From positions 1 to 59,238 of the forward strand of contig JACONH010000002.1 of NCBI GenBank assembly GCA_014323835.1: a stretch of DNA of 59,238 bases, in the 5' to 3' direction. The stretch is from Alphaproteobacteria bacterium GM202ARS2 (GTDB lineage: Bacteria > Pseudomonadota > Alphaproteobacteria > GM7ARS4). Both the position numbers and the translations under genes were made by a program. The notes beneath the pieces were generated by a model, which was not told where the DNA came from, ran no database searches, and worked only from the letters and a program-made list of their open reading frames with translations. This document shows, piece after piece, positions 19,564 through 28,268 of this stretch (within the stretch, counting starts at the first letter, position 1; every line of letters starts with the position of its first letter).

Positions 19564-20382
19564 ATGGATGGTATGATGGATAAAGCGTTGTTAGGTCAGT
19601 TGGGGGCGTTAGCCATAGACGTGGGGGCTTTTTTGGTGCATCGCCGTGGCAGTGGCGAGTCCCTTAACATTCGCTCGAAGGACGATAAGACTCCTGTGAC
19701 CGATGGCGATGTCGAGGCGGAAAGGCGTATTACGGATGCTCTTGCCACATTGACACCGCAGATTGCGGTTGTGGGCGAAGAAGCCGTCTCCGATGGCGGT
19801 CTGTCTGCGGTGCCGTCACGCTTTTGGCTGGTGGATGCCGTCGATGGCACCAGAAGCTACATGAAGGGCGGCGATGAGTTCACCGTCAACATCGGTCTTA
19901 TCGAAGACGGCATCCCCACCGCGGGTATCGTCTGTGCGCCGTCTCTCGATGGCGGGCGGTGCTTCATGGGCGCGCAAGGTATCGGGGCTTTCGTCTGTTC
20001 GACAGCACAAGGCACAGATGCTATGCAGGCTATTCGTGTGTCCTCAGAGGAGGGTGCAATTCTCGTGAGTCGTTTGCATGAAACCGACAGCACGCTGAAG
20101 GCTTTTTTAGCCAAGCATCCTTGTCGTAAAGTGGGGTCATCGGTGAAGTTTTGTCTGGTGGCTTGTGGTGAAGCCAGTTCGTATCCGCGTTTCAGTCCCA
20201 CTCGTGAGTGGGACACTGCTGCGGGCGATGCGGTCTTGCGCGCTGCGGGTGGACGCACCGTTGGCGCCGATGGCAAGCCTTTAGCCTATGGCAAAGCGGG
20301 GTTACATAATCCGTCTTTCTTGGCGTGTCATGGCGAGGGTGCGTTGTATCACGATTTAATCGCCCTGTTGGTGCGTTCATGA
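19564..20382 (+). CDS. cysQ: 3'(2'),5'-bisphosphate nucleotidase CysQ
   Basis: This inositol-monophosphatase-family enzyme hydrolyses PAP to AMP, recycling the by-product of PAPS use in sulfate reduction and sulfotransfer. Metal-binding motifs appear in order: VVGEEAV (about 72-78), WLVDAVDGTRSY (about 88-99, the DP(I/V)DGT-type loop) and TREWDTAAGDAVLRAAGG (about 217-234). The 272 residues match the family. Several Met codons are close together (19564, 19573, 19576) with a weak AGAAGG upstream, so the exact start is uncertain. The stop overlaps tsaC in ATGA. Confidence 0.88.
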   Translation: MDGMMDKALLGQLGALAIDVGAFLVHRRGSGESLNIRSKDDKTPVTDGDVEAERRITDALATLTPQIAVVGEEAVSDGGLSAVPSRFWLVDAVDGTRSYMKGGDEFTVNIGLIEDGIPTAGIVCAPSLDGGRCFMGAQGIGAFVCSTAQGTDAMQAIRVSSEEGAILVSRLHETDSTLKAFLAKHPCRKVGSSVKFCLVACGEASSYPRFSPTREWDTAAGDAVLRAAGGRTVGADGKPLAYGKAGLHNPSFLACHGEGALYHDLIALLVRS

Positions 20383-21368
20383 CCGCAAGCAAGGTATCCA
20401 TTGAGCGCGCCCAAGCGTTGTTACAGGCTGGGGGCTTGGTCGCTTTTCCGACAGAAACGGTCTATGGCTTAGGGGTGCGAGCGGATGATGAAGCGAGCGT
20501 GTCTCGATTGTATCGAGTGAAAGGACGCCCTAGCCGTAACCCATTGATTATTCATATTCATGATAAAGCCCAAGCCGAAGCTTTAGCCGTATGGACTCCC
20601 TTAGCGGCGCGTCTGGCGGAGACCTTCTGGCAGGGTCCTTTGACTCTCGTGTTGCAACGGAAAGCAGATACAAAAGCGATTGTGGATAATGCTTGTGGGG
20701 GTTTAGGGACAGTGGCTTTACGGATGCCGTCTCATCCGCAGGCGCAGGCGCTTTTGCGGGGGTGTTCCTTTGTGGTGGCAGCCCCCAGTGCCAATCGCTC
20801 GTCACATTTAAGCACGACAGACGCACGGGACGTAGAGCGTGAGCTGGGTGATTCGATCGATGGCGTTGTGGATGGGGGCACAACGCCTTTGGGTTTGGAG
20901 TCTACGATTATCGATGCACAAGGGTCTGTGCCGCGGGTGTTACGCTGGGGGAGTCTGTCGCCCGCGGATTTGGAGGGGAGGGTGGGGGGGGTGGCGTGGG
21001 AGGATGCCTGTTCGTCCGTATCGGGGGGGGGTGTGTTACAGGCATCGGGCATGATGGCGCGTCACTATGCGCCCCGCACCCGTATGCGTTTGAATGCGAT
21101 GTCTTTTGATGATAACGAGGCGGTTTTGTTGTATGGCAAACGATGTCCAGCAGGTGGACGGGTGCGGTTGAACCTGAGCGCACAAGGCGATTTGAAAGAG
21201 GCAGCGGCGAATTTTTATCGGATGTTGCATGAACTGGATAAAACCGGGTGTGATAGCATTGCGGTTATGCCGATTGTCAATGAGGGCTTGGGGGTGGCGT
21301 TGAATGATCGCTTGCAGCGTGGAAGCTGGAGGGGGAAGCTGGGGGGACACCGTAACGTTGATGGCTAA
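20379..21368 (+). CDS. tsaC: Threonylcarbamoyl-AMP synthase (Sua5/YrdC/YwlC type)
   Basis: The enzyme makes threonylcarbamoyl-AMP from threonine, bicarbonate and ATP for the t6A37 modification of ANN-decoding tRNAs. The YrdC domain (about 1-200) has GGLVAFPTETVYGLGVRAD, KGRPSRNPLIIHI and VAAPSANRSSHLSTTDA. The C-terminal Sua5 domain (about 215-329) follows ASGMMARHYAPRTRM, so this is the longer Sua5 form. The start at 20379 lies within the cysQ stop. A longer frame from 20325 is inside cysQ and is rejected. The end overlaps the next gene by 8 bases. Confidence 0.92.
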   Translation: MTASKVSIERAQALLQAGGLVAFPTETVYGLGVRADDEASVSRLYRVKGRPSRNPLIIHIHDKAQAEALAVWTPLAARLAETFWQGPLTLVLQRKADTKAIVDNACGGLGTVALRMPSHPQAQALLRGCSFVVAAPSANRSSHLSTTDARDVERELGDSIDGVVDGGTTPLGLESTIIDAQGSVPRVLRWGSLSPADLEGRVGGVAWEDACSSVSGGGVLQASGMMARHYAPRTRMRLNAMSFDDNEAVLLYGKRCPAGGRVRLNLSAQGDLKEAAANFYRMLHELDKTGCDSIAVMPIVNEGLGVALNDRLQRGSWRGKLGGHRNVDG

Positions 21369-22806
21369 GCGCGCGGATACGTTAAAGGCTTTGCGTGCCT
21401 GTGTTGGTGGTGATGGTCTTTACCATACGGATGAGTCTATGGCGCCGTTTATGCGGGAGCGGCGCGGCATGATGGTTGGGCGTGCGCTGGCGGTGGTGAT
21501 GCCCCGCACCGTCGAGCAAGTGGTGGCTTTGGTTATGTGCGCGGGTAAGGAGAACTTGAAACTGGTGCCGCAGGGGGGCAATACCTCGCTGGTGGGTGGG
21601 GCGTGTCCGCAGGATGCCGATACGCATGTGCTTGTGGCGAGTGGGGCGATGAGGACGATTCAGGCTATCGATGAAGACAATGCGACTCTTATAGCGGAAG
21701 CGGGGTGCACCTTGGCACAGGTGCATAGGGCGATGGCGGGTTCAAAGCTGTTTTTTCCCATGCAACTGGCTTCAGCTGAGCACTGCCAGTTGGGGGGCAT
21801 GGTGGCGAGCAACGCGGGGGGCTTGAGTGTCGCACGCTATGGCATGATGGCAGAGTGGGTGCGGGGGGTCGAAGTCGTCCTTGCGGATGGCCGTATTCTT
21901 AATACGTTGTCTTTGTGCTGTAAGGATAATAGCGGTTATGCTTTGACTCGCCTGATGTGTGGCAGTGAGGGCACGCTGGGGATGATAACAAAGGTCGCGT
22001 TGCGGTTGGTGGGACGACCGCCGCCGCTGACACGGGTGTGCTTTGCGGTGAAGACGGTTCAGGAGGCACAAGCTCTAGCGGGCTTTTTGCGTCAGCATGG
22101 GGGCGATAGCCTGTATGCTTGTGAGTATATGGCTGAGGCGGTTATTGATACGGTGGTTGCGTATAGAGGGGGGGTGGAGGGGGGGCGTCCGCGGGCTTTG
22201 GTGAAGGGGCAGGGCTGTTTGTTGGTGGCTCTGTCATCGTTGGAGGTGGTGCAACAGGCACAAGAGCAAGGAGGGCAAGGAGGGCAGGGAGGGCAAGGTT
22301 GGCAGGGGACTGTGTTGGCTGATGATGGCGAGGGGGATGACGTATGGCGGTTGCGGGAGCAGGTGCATGATGCTCAGCGTGCGTTGGGGTTGGCTTGTAA
22401 GCATGATGTGGCGGTGCCGTTGGGGCGGGTTGCTACTTTTGTCGATAGGGCGACTGAGAAGGTGCGGGCGTTGAGGGGGGATGCGCCGATTTTTGTTTTC
22501 GGGCATTTAGCGGAGGGTAATGTGCATTTTAATGTGGGCAAGCCTGAGGCGATGACGGCGGATGAATTTTTTGTTTGGCGGGAGAAGGTGCGTGAGGGTG
22601 TGTTCGATTGTGTTCGTGCGTTGGGGGGGTCTTTTAGTGCCGAGCATGGGGTGGGGCGGGTGAATGTGTCAGCGTTTCAGCGGTATAAGGATGGGGTGGC
22701 GGTGGATGTGATGCGGGCGGTGCGGGGCGCGCTTGATGTGCGGGGTGTTTTCAACCCGGGCGTGTTCGAAACGATGGAAGAACCTGTTAGCCATAAGAGC
22801 CGATGA
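21361..22806 (+). CDS. FAD-linked D-2-hydroxyacid dehydrogenase (GlcD/D2HGDH family)
   Basis: This 481-residue flavoprotein has a PCMH-type FAD domain with KLVPQGGNTSLVGGACP (about 58-74) and MVASNAGGLSVARYGMM, and a C-terminal FAD-oxidase domain ending FSAEHGVGRV and GVFNPG. Homologues oxidise D-2-hydroxyglutarate, D-lactate or glycolate; the substrate cannot be fixed from sequence. The ATG at 21361 overlaps tsaC by 8 bases; an upstream in-frame ATG lies inside tsaC. A loop at about residues 300-316 is a Gly/Gln repeat encoded by a 9-bp tandem repeat. The 3' end overlaps ppc by 20 bases. Confidence 0.85.
   Translation: MAKRADTLKALRACVGGDGLYHTDESMAPFMRERRGMMVGRALAVVMPRTVEQVVALVMCAGKENLKLVPQGGNTSLVGGACPQDADTHVLVASGAMRTIQAIDEDNATLIAEAGCTLAQVHRAMAGSKLFFPMQLASAEHCQLGGMVASNAGGLSVARYGMMAEWVRGVEVVLADGRILNTLSLCCKDNSGYALTRLMCGSEGTLGMITKVALRLVGRPPPLTRVCFAVKTVQEAQALAGFLRQHGGDSLYACEYMAEAVIDTVVAYRGGVEGGRPRALVKGQGCLLVALSSLEVVQQAQEQGGQGGQGGQGWQGTVLADDGEGDDVWRLREQVHDAQRALGLACKHDVAVPLGRVATFVDRATEKVRALRGDAPIFVFGHLAEGNVHFNVGKPEAMTADEFFVWREKVREGVFDCVRALGGSFSAEHGVGRVNVSAFQRYKDGVAVDVMRAVRGALDVRGVFNPGVFETMEEPVSHKSR
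22264..22305. repeat. 9-bp GGAGGGC-type minisatellite within the FAD-linked dehydrogenase gene
   Basis: About four to five tandem units of the form GGAGGGCAA are present, with GGAGGGCAG and GGTTGGCAG variants. They encode a Gly-Gly-Gln repeat on the plus strand. Closely similar units occur in purD and xseA in other reading frames. Confidence 0.8.
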
Positions 22807-25726
22807 CGTTGCTGATGGCGATACTGATGTCTTTGATGAGGGTGTGGATACGGCGCATGGGTTGGAAGATTTGGGTGTGGTAGGAGAGATAGCCGCGGAA
22901 GTGTTCGCCGCGGTATTCGGCTCGGACTCCGAAGACGCCGGGGGCCCAGCTGAGGGGTTTAGCGGGGAAGATGGCTTCGAGGGCATCGAGGGCGGGTTCG
23001 ACATTGAGGCGCACGAGCATTTGTGTGACGTTGGCGTGGCTACCGCGGGTTTGGGGGGCAAACTTGGGGATGGAGGCGGTGTAGGTCAGGAGCATTTGCA
23101 GGAGGGCAAGACGTAGGGCGTGACAGACGGGCAGGAGCTGGTGGCTGTGGCTAGTGGAGGAAGCAGTGGTTTTTGTTGGCGCGTTTCTGGTTGCCCAGCA
23201 GGCGAGCTCGCTGTAGTCACGGTGGAATGTGTAGAAGAGGCGTTGCAGGGGATGGTAGAGGTTTTGTTGCGCGACGCTGTCGGCGACACGTAGGAGCATC
23301 GGCACTTGCGCGGGGGCTGCTTTGAGGGCGCAGGCGCTCCAGAAGGTGGGGTTATAGAGTTCGATGTAGGCTTGGAAGGTATCGGGGTCGCTTAAGTGGA
23401 AGCCGCGTTCGGTTAAGCCGAAGAGGTTTTGGAAGCGGGGGGAATTCTTGAGGAGGTTAGCGATGGTGTTGGGTTCATTTTTGATGACTTTGCCGACGCC
23501 GCCGATGACGGTGGCGAGGAATCCGAGTTGGTGCAGGGTCGAGTTATGGGGGATGGCGCGCCATTCTCGCACTTGTTTGCGTTCGTTGGGGTTATCGCCG
23601 CCTTCGTATTGGCGTTGGTGGGGACGAGAGCCAGAGGCGTAGGTCAGCTTGTGGCCAAAGAGGGTGAGGAGCTGGGCGTAATCGTCGCTCTTCATGATGT
23701 GGGTGTTAAAGTTTTTGATGGTGTGGGTGATTTCGCTGGCTTCATCGGGGCGGTTGTAGAAGGGGTCTTTGTCGGGGCTTTCGGCATCGGTGAGGAGGTG
23801 CTCGACGATGCGGGTCGTGGTGGCATAGGCGGTATCGGGGTGCATGAACAGGGCGTAGCCGTCACCGCCTTGGAAGCTGACTTCTCGTGTGAAGGGGATA
23901 TGTTTGTTTTTCATTTGCGCCCGTGCGTAGGGGGACGACAGGTAATTGAGTCGGTTGCTGAGGGACAGGGGGTGTGCGCCTCTGCCACAGGATTCGCCGT
24001 GGGTGTCGAAAAAGAGGACGGATACGTTCTTGAGACCGCTGTTGTAGACAATTTCGGCGGTGGCGGCGTGGGTGCGCTCGATGGCGAGGGCACAAGCCAT
24101 TTGTCCCAAGTGACGGCCGGCATCAGAGTAACCGGTTTGGATACACAGACGTCCACGTTGTTTCAGGTAGGCGCGGTAGTGTTTGTTTTGGATGAGCTCT
24201 TGGATGAGGGCGGGGGCGCGATTAAGGGCTTTTTCGGTTTCTAGCAGGGGAGAAATATCGATGTGTTTGTCGATACCGAATTGTTTGGCAAAATAGAGGG
24301 CAATCAGGGGTGGAAAGGCACTTTCACATTCGGCAATAAGAAAGCGGATAGGCTGGTGGCTATCGATGTAGCTGGTCATTTGACTCATGAGCATGAAGAG
24401 GCTACGGGCGGACATGGTCTCGGTGAGGAGCGAGCCAAAGTGAATCTTGGCGGGCTTGACATCAGCGAGCAAGCGGTCGAATTGGCGACTGTAGGTCATC
24501 TTGCGCGACGGGTCTTCGAAGCTGCCTTCTAGGTCGATGAGGCCTGTCATGGCGTTATAGAGTTGGCTGGCGTTGATACGCATGTGGACGTGGGCGAGAC
24601 TCAAGCCAAAATGCTCGATGGTGCTGGTGAGAACCTGTAGGGCGTGGATGGTTTTTGTCGGTGCTTTTTTGGTGCGGGCTTCTTCTAGGGTGGCGTTGGC
24701 GAGCTGAATGAGCGCGTGCGGGTCGGTGGTGCGTTGGTCTTGGGTCGATTCGAAGAAACGGGAGGCTTTGGCAAAGGCATCGGCTTCTTTTTGTGTGGTT
24801 GCGGTGTGTTCGGGGGGCAGTTGGTCGATGTCTTTTTGTTTGTTGGCAGAGATTGTTGCGAGGGTCGTGTCGAGGGTTTTCAGGCTGGTGAGGCTTTGTG
24901 GGGCGGCTTTGCTTATGTCTTGGCATTGGCGTTGGTAATGGAGCATTTGGCTTTTTTGGTCGAGGAGGCGTTTTTTGAAGCTGTTGAGCCAGCTGATATC
25001 GCTGCGTCCGTCGATGTCGTAGCCGACCCAGCTATAGAGGGTGATAATTTTGGGTCGTAGGGTGTGGGCTCGAGCGGGGTCGAGGGTGCTGCCGTGTTTG
25101 ATGATGATGCCGTAGAGTCGCTGTAACGCCTGTTGTGTGTGGGTTAAGGCACGTTGCACCATCTCGTGTTCTTGGTCGAGGTCAATGGCTTCGGGGTGTT
25201 TGGGCGGGTTCTGACTCAGCTGTTGATAGAGACGCTTTTCTTGTTGCGGGTCACAGCAGGTAGCAAGGGTGCTGAGACGTATCAGGGTGTCTTTATCGAG
25301 TCCGAAGGTGGGATGAGCGGTAAACACCATACCGAAGGTGTTTGTTTCGACGAGGGCGCGCAGCTGGTCGAAGGTGGGGCAACGTTTGTCGAGGATAGCT
25401 TGTAGACATTGGTCGTTGTTCTTTGGCACGGGCTCTTGTAGGTAGCGGCGGGAGGCATCTGCTCGCACGCCAAGGGAAAGCACCTTGAGATAGTCTACGA
25501 GGGACTCGATAGCATCGAGGCTGTAGGTTTGTTTGTCGAGACGCTGCCATAACGTAGCGGAAAAGTTGAGGAGCGTATTGCCGAGCACATCGTGGCCATG
25601 CTTTTTCTGGCTACTGCGGTAGAGGCTACACAGGGTTTTATAGAGCGCGGCGGCTTGTTTGAGGTTGTCGGGCGCGCTCGAGTCGGTGGCAAGAAAAGAG
25701 TCTATGGGGTGGAGAACTTGAGACAT
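22787..25726 (-). CDS. ppc: Phosphoenolpyruvate carboxylase, atypical variant
   Basis: The enzyme carboxylates PEP with bicarbonate to oxaloacetate, an anaplerotic step. At 979 residues it has family length. The catalytic histidine segment reads MVFTAHPTFGLDKD (about 134-147) where FTAHPTEA is usual. The second catalytic region reads DTHGESCGRGAHPLSLSN where GRGGGP is usual. SDAGRHLGQMACALA replaces the usual DSNKD segment. Catalytic His and Arg are retained. This divergent form occurs, to my knowledge, in some alphaproteobacteria; allosteric behaviour may differ. It begins next to the ubiA stop and overlaps the dehydrogenase gene tail to tail. Confidence 0.88.
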   Translation of the reverse strand: MSQVLHPIDSFLATDSSAPDNLKQAAALYKTLCSLYRSSQKKHGHDVLGNTLLNFSATLWQRLDKQTYSLDAIESLVDYLKVLSLGVRADASRRYLQEPVPKNNDQCLQAILDKRCPTFDQLRALVETNTFGMVFTAHPTFGLDKDTLIRLSTLATCCDPQQEKRLYQQLSQNPPKHPEAIDLDQEHEMVQRALTHTQQALQRLYGIIIKHGSTLDPARAHTLRPKIITLYSWVGYDIDGRSDISWLNSFKKRLLDQKSQMLHYQRQCQDISKAAPQSLTSLKTLDTTLATISANKQKDIDQLPPEHTATTQKEADAFAKASRFFESTQDQRTTDPHALIQLANATLEEARTKKAPTKTIHALQVLTSTIEHFGLSLAHVHMRINASQLYNAMTGLIDLEGSFEDPSRKMTYSRQFDRLLADVKPAKIHFGSLLTETMSARSLFMLMSQMTSYIDSHQPIRFLIAECESAFPPLIALYFAKQFGIDKHIDISPLLETEKALNRAPALIQELIQNKHYRAYLKQRGRLCIQTGYSDAGRHLGQMACALAIERTHAATAEIVYNSGLKNVSVLFFDTHGESCGRGAHPLSLSNRLNYLSSPYARAQMKNKHIPFTREVSFQGGDGYALFMHPDTAYATTTRIVEHLLTDAESPDKDPFYNRPDEASEITHTIKNFNTHIMKSDDYAQLLTLFGHKLTYASGSRPHQRQYEGGDNPNERKQVREWRAIPHNSTLHQLGFLATVIGGVGKVIKNEPNTIANLLKNSPRFQNLFGLTERGFHLSDPDTFQAYIELYNPTFWSACALKAAPAQVPMLLRVADSVAQQNLYHPLQRLFYTFHRDYSELACWATRNAPTKTTASSTSHSHQLLPVCHALRLALLQMLLTYTASIPKFAPQTRGSHANVTQMLVRLNVEPALDALEAIFPAKPLSWAPGVFGVRAEYRGEHFRGYLSYHTQIFQPMRRIHTLIKDISIAISNVIGSYG

Positions 25727-26608
25727 TTAATGAGAGAGGAGGGCAAAAAAGATAAGAAGCAAAATGATGGCTTGCTGTTGGAAGAAACGCAAGCAGGAAG
25801 CAAAGTCATCCAAGTGCAAGCGGGAGAGACAAACCAGCTGCGTAATGGCGGCGGTTGCCAGCAAGAGAGTCGAGGGGAGCGTTGGGGCTATCATACCAGC
25901 AAGAAGCAGAAAGGAAAGGGCATAAAGCCCGTAAAGCACTTGGCGGGTGTGTCTGCCGAGCTTGATAGCAAGGGATTTAACGCCGACTCGTCTATCGTCT
26001 TGGATGTCCATGTGGGCGTAGACTGTATCATAGGCGACGGTGAAGAGGATAGCACTGAGATAGGCGGGGATGAGGGATGGTATGAGGGGATGGTTGGGGG
26101 GAAGACTGGCGTAGGCTGCGAGCAATAGGGGGCTATTGAACAGGCAGGCGAGAAAGACTTGTGGGTAGAAGGATACTCGTTTGATGAAGGGGTAGAGGAT
26201 GATGAAGGGGACAGTGGCGAGGGTGGGTAGCAGAATGTGGGCGGGCAGAGCCAGAAGCACCGCAAGGGCACAACAGAGAATAAGGGCTAGAAGGACGAGG
26301 GCTTGCGGTGTTGTGATGAGTCCAGCGGGGAGGGGACGGGTTTGGGTGCGTTGGATAAGGGCATCGGTTTTTTGGTCGATGATGTCGTTGATGATACAGC
26401 CAGCAGAACGCATGAGAAAGGCACCGAGGGCAAAAAGACCATAGAGATAAAGGGCGCGGGTGTGGGTTAGGGCAAGACCCCAGAAGCAGGGTAGCATCAA
26501 AAGGACGATACCGATAGGGCGATCCAGACGCATCAACAGAAGATAGGGATGACTCTGGGGGGGCGTCGCCCGTAGCAACAGCGAAGATGTGGCAATGTCG
26601 TGTTTCAT
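25727..26608 (-). CDS. ubiA: 4-hydroxybenzoate polyprenyltransferase
   Basis: UbiA attaches a polyprenyl chain to 4-hydroxybenzoate in ubiquinone synthesis at the inner membrane. The 293-residue protein has about eight hydrophobic helices and both aspartate-rich motifs: NDIIDQKTD (about residues 93-101) and DIQDDRRVGVKS (about 212-223). RLDRPIGIVLLMLPCFWGLAL near the N-terminus matches the family. It is the first gene of the ubiA-ppc pair, with the ppc ATG directly abutting its stop. Confidence 0.93.
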   Translation of the reverse strand: MKHDIATSSLLLRATPPQSHPYLLLMRLDRPIGIVLLMLPCFWGLALTHTRALYLYGLFALGAFLMRSAGCIINDIIDQKTDALIQRTQTRPLPAGLITTPQALVLLALILCCALAVLLALPAHILLPTLATVPFIILYPFIKRVSFYPQVFLACLFNSPLLLAAYASLPPNHPLIPSLIPAYLSAILFTVAYDTVYAHMDIQDDRRVGVKSLAIKLGRHTRQVLYGLYALSFLLLAGMIAPTLPSTLLLATAAITQLVCLSRLHLDDFASCLRFFQQQAIILLLIFFALLSH

Positions 26609-26660
26609 GGCGGTAGCATAGACGATTATGATGTATTTGTCATGATTTGTCGTGGCTGGC

Positions 26661-26693
26661 TTGACTTTTTCCTTAATGAACTTAGAACATTAA
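26661..26693 (+). promoter_or_regulatory. Candidate promoter with overlapping dyad upstream of the HD-domain gene
   Basis: TTGACT (26661-26666) and TAGAAC (26683-26688) are spaced 16 bases apart, as a -35/-10 pair would be. The inverted repeat TTAATG (26673-26678) / CATTAA (26688-26693) overlaps the spacer and -10, where a repressor could act. The start site would fall about 25 bases before the HD-domain gene. The assignment is by eye. Confidence 0.35.
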
Positions 26694-26720
26694 ACAGATT
26701 AAAACTTATCGTTTGTTTTT

Positions 26721-28268
26721 ATGGCTGATATGAACTCAAAAAAATATGAAATCCGCTGTCCGATTTACGGATTTGTCGTTTTGAATGATTGGGAGATGTT
26801 TGTTGTCAACAATCCGTTCTTTCAGCGTTTACGTCGTATTCATCAGTTAGGATGGACACATTACATTTATCCAGGGGCTATGCATACGCGCTTTGAACAT
26901 TCTCTGGGTGTTATGCATATGGCTGGTCGGATATTTGACGCGATTACGGAAAAAGGGTCTAAATCATGGGGGCGAATAGAAAAAATGTACGGATTCAATC
27001 GTGAGGAATTTCCTCTTAATGTGTATCGTCAGTTGGTGCGTTTTGCTGCGTTGTTGCATGATGTTGGTCATGCACCTTTTTCTCATGCTGGCGAGGAATC
27101 TTTCCCCTATAAAGATGAGGTTAGTGGAGAGAGATATAGACACGAAGATTATTCTGTCGCAATTATCAGACATTATTTTAAGGACTCTATTGAGGGTTAT
27201 CTGCAAAAGTTGGAGAAGGAAGGAAAAAGACTCCCTCTTAATGACACCATGAGTCAAGTAACGGCAGAAAGAGTAGCTTCTTTGATTGAAGGGAGTTTTT
27301 CTACCCATGATGGCGACGGTGCTTTTCGCTCTATTATCAGTGGGCAATTAGATGCCGACCGAATGGACTATCTTTTACGAGATGCCTACCACACAGGCGT
27401 CGCTTATGGCAACTATGACTGGCGGCGTTTGATTCATACTTTATGTTATGTTGTAAAGAAAGAGGACGACAAAAAAACAGGTGCCCTTGGAGTCGAGTAT
27501 GGCGGTCATCGCGATGCGGAAGGGCTTCTGTTGAGTCGTTATGCTATGTTCAAGCAGGTCTATTCTCATAAAACACGAACTGCTTGTGATGACCTTTATC
27601 AAAGTGTTCTGCAGAGTATTTTACTCGAAGAGGGAACATTTCCAAAACCAGATAAGAAAGGCTTAGAAGAATACCTTTGCTGGGATGATAACAAGGTTTT
27701 AGAAAAAATGGCACAGAACGCAAGAAAAGCGAGATGCAAAAAAGAAAAAGGCTCAAAGAGGGATGTAGGAGAAGAGGCGTGTCGACGATTGTATGACCGT
27801 GACCCTCTTCGTTTGGTATGTTTTTATGATCTTTTTCCGGAGCCGCGAGAGAGCAAAATTGACAATCTAAAGGTTAAGGCGTATTTTGATGAGATGATAC
27901 GTGATTTTTTGTCGCAAAAGAGAACTGATGGACGTGAAGTGAGACAAAGGTTTTTGGTTGTCCTGATAGCGAGAGAATGGTATAAGGGAAAGATACCTGT
28001 TGTTGTGAGAGACGAGAACGAGAACGAGAACGAGAACAAGAACAAGAACAAGAACAAGAACAGTGTTGTGTTGCGTAATCTCGAAAGTCTTTCATCTATA
28101 GCATCGTCTTTACGAGGTCATAATATGTACGAATGGCGTATATATGTCGATAAGGATGACAAAGAGGATGTTAGAACTATGTTACAAAAGCGGGACAGAG
28201 ATATAAGGAAGAGTTTTCCGCAGCTCAGATCTCAATGGATGAGAGATAGTGAAAATGATGGATCTTGA
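26721..28268 (+). CDS. HD-domain phosphohydrolase (dGTPase/SAMHD1-like, COG1078 type)
   Basis: This 515-residue protein has the metal-binding HD signature: TRFEHSLGV (H60), LLHDVGHAPFSH (H113, D114) and GQLDADRMDYLLRDAYHTG (D211). The order and spacing resemble SAMHD1 and bacterial dNTP triphosphohydrolases, which hydrolyse (d)NTPs, though the actual substrate is unknown. A C-terminal region (from about 300) is Lys/Glu-rich and contains a 16-residue Glu-Asn/Lys-Asn repeat (about 432-447). The gene is visibly AT-richer than its neighbours and has no clear ribosome binding site. It overlaps the next gene by 14 bases, suggesting a two-gene unit. Confidence 0.8.
   Translation: MADMNSKKYEIRCPIYGFVVLNDWEMFVVNNPFFQRLRRIHQLGWTHYIYPGAMHTRFEHSLGVMHMAGRIFDAITEKGSKSWGRIEKMYGFNREEFPLNVYRQLVRFAALLHDVGHAPFSHAGEESFPYKDEVSGERYRHEDYSVAIIRHYFKDSIEGYLQKLEKEGKRLPLNDTMSQVTAERVASLIEGSFSTHDGDGAFRSIISGQLDADRMDYLLRDAYHTGVAYGNYDWRRLIHTLCYVVKKEDDKKTGALGVEYGGHRDAEGLLLSRYAMFKQVYSHKTRTACDDLYQSVLQSILLEEGTFPKPDKKGLEEYLCWDDNKVLEKMAQNARKARCKKEKGSKRDVGEEACRRLYDRDPLRLVCFYDLFPEPRESKIDNLKVKAYFDEMIRDFLSQKRTDGREVRQRFLVVLIAREWYKGKIPVVVRDENENENENKNKNKNKNSVVLRNLESLSSIASSLRGHNMYEWRIYVDKDDKEDVRTMLQKRDRDIRKSFPQLRSQWMRDSENDGS
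28014..28061 (+). repeat. Hexanucleotide tandem repeat inside the HD-domain gene
   Basis: Eight uninterrupted 6-bp units: four GAGAAC followed by four AAGAAC, encoding alternating Glu-Asn then Lys-Asn. A change in unit number would keep the frame and alter only linker length. Confidence 0.92.
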
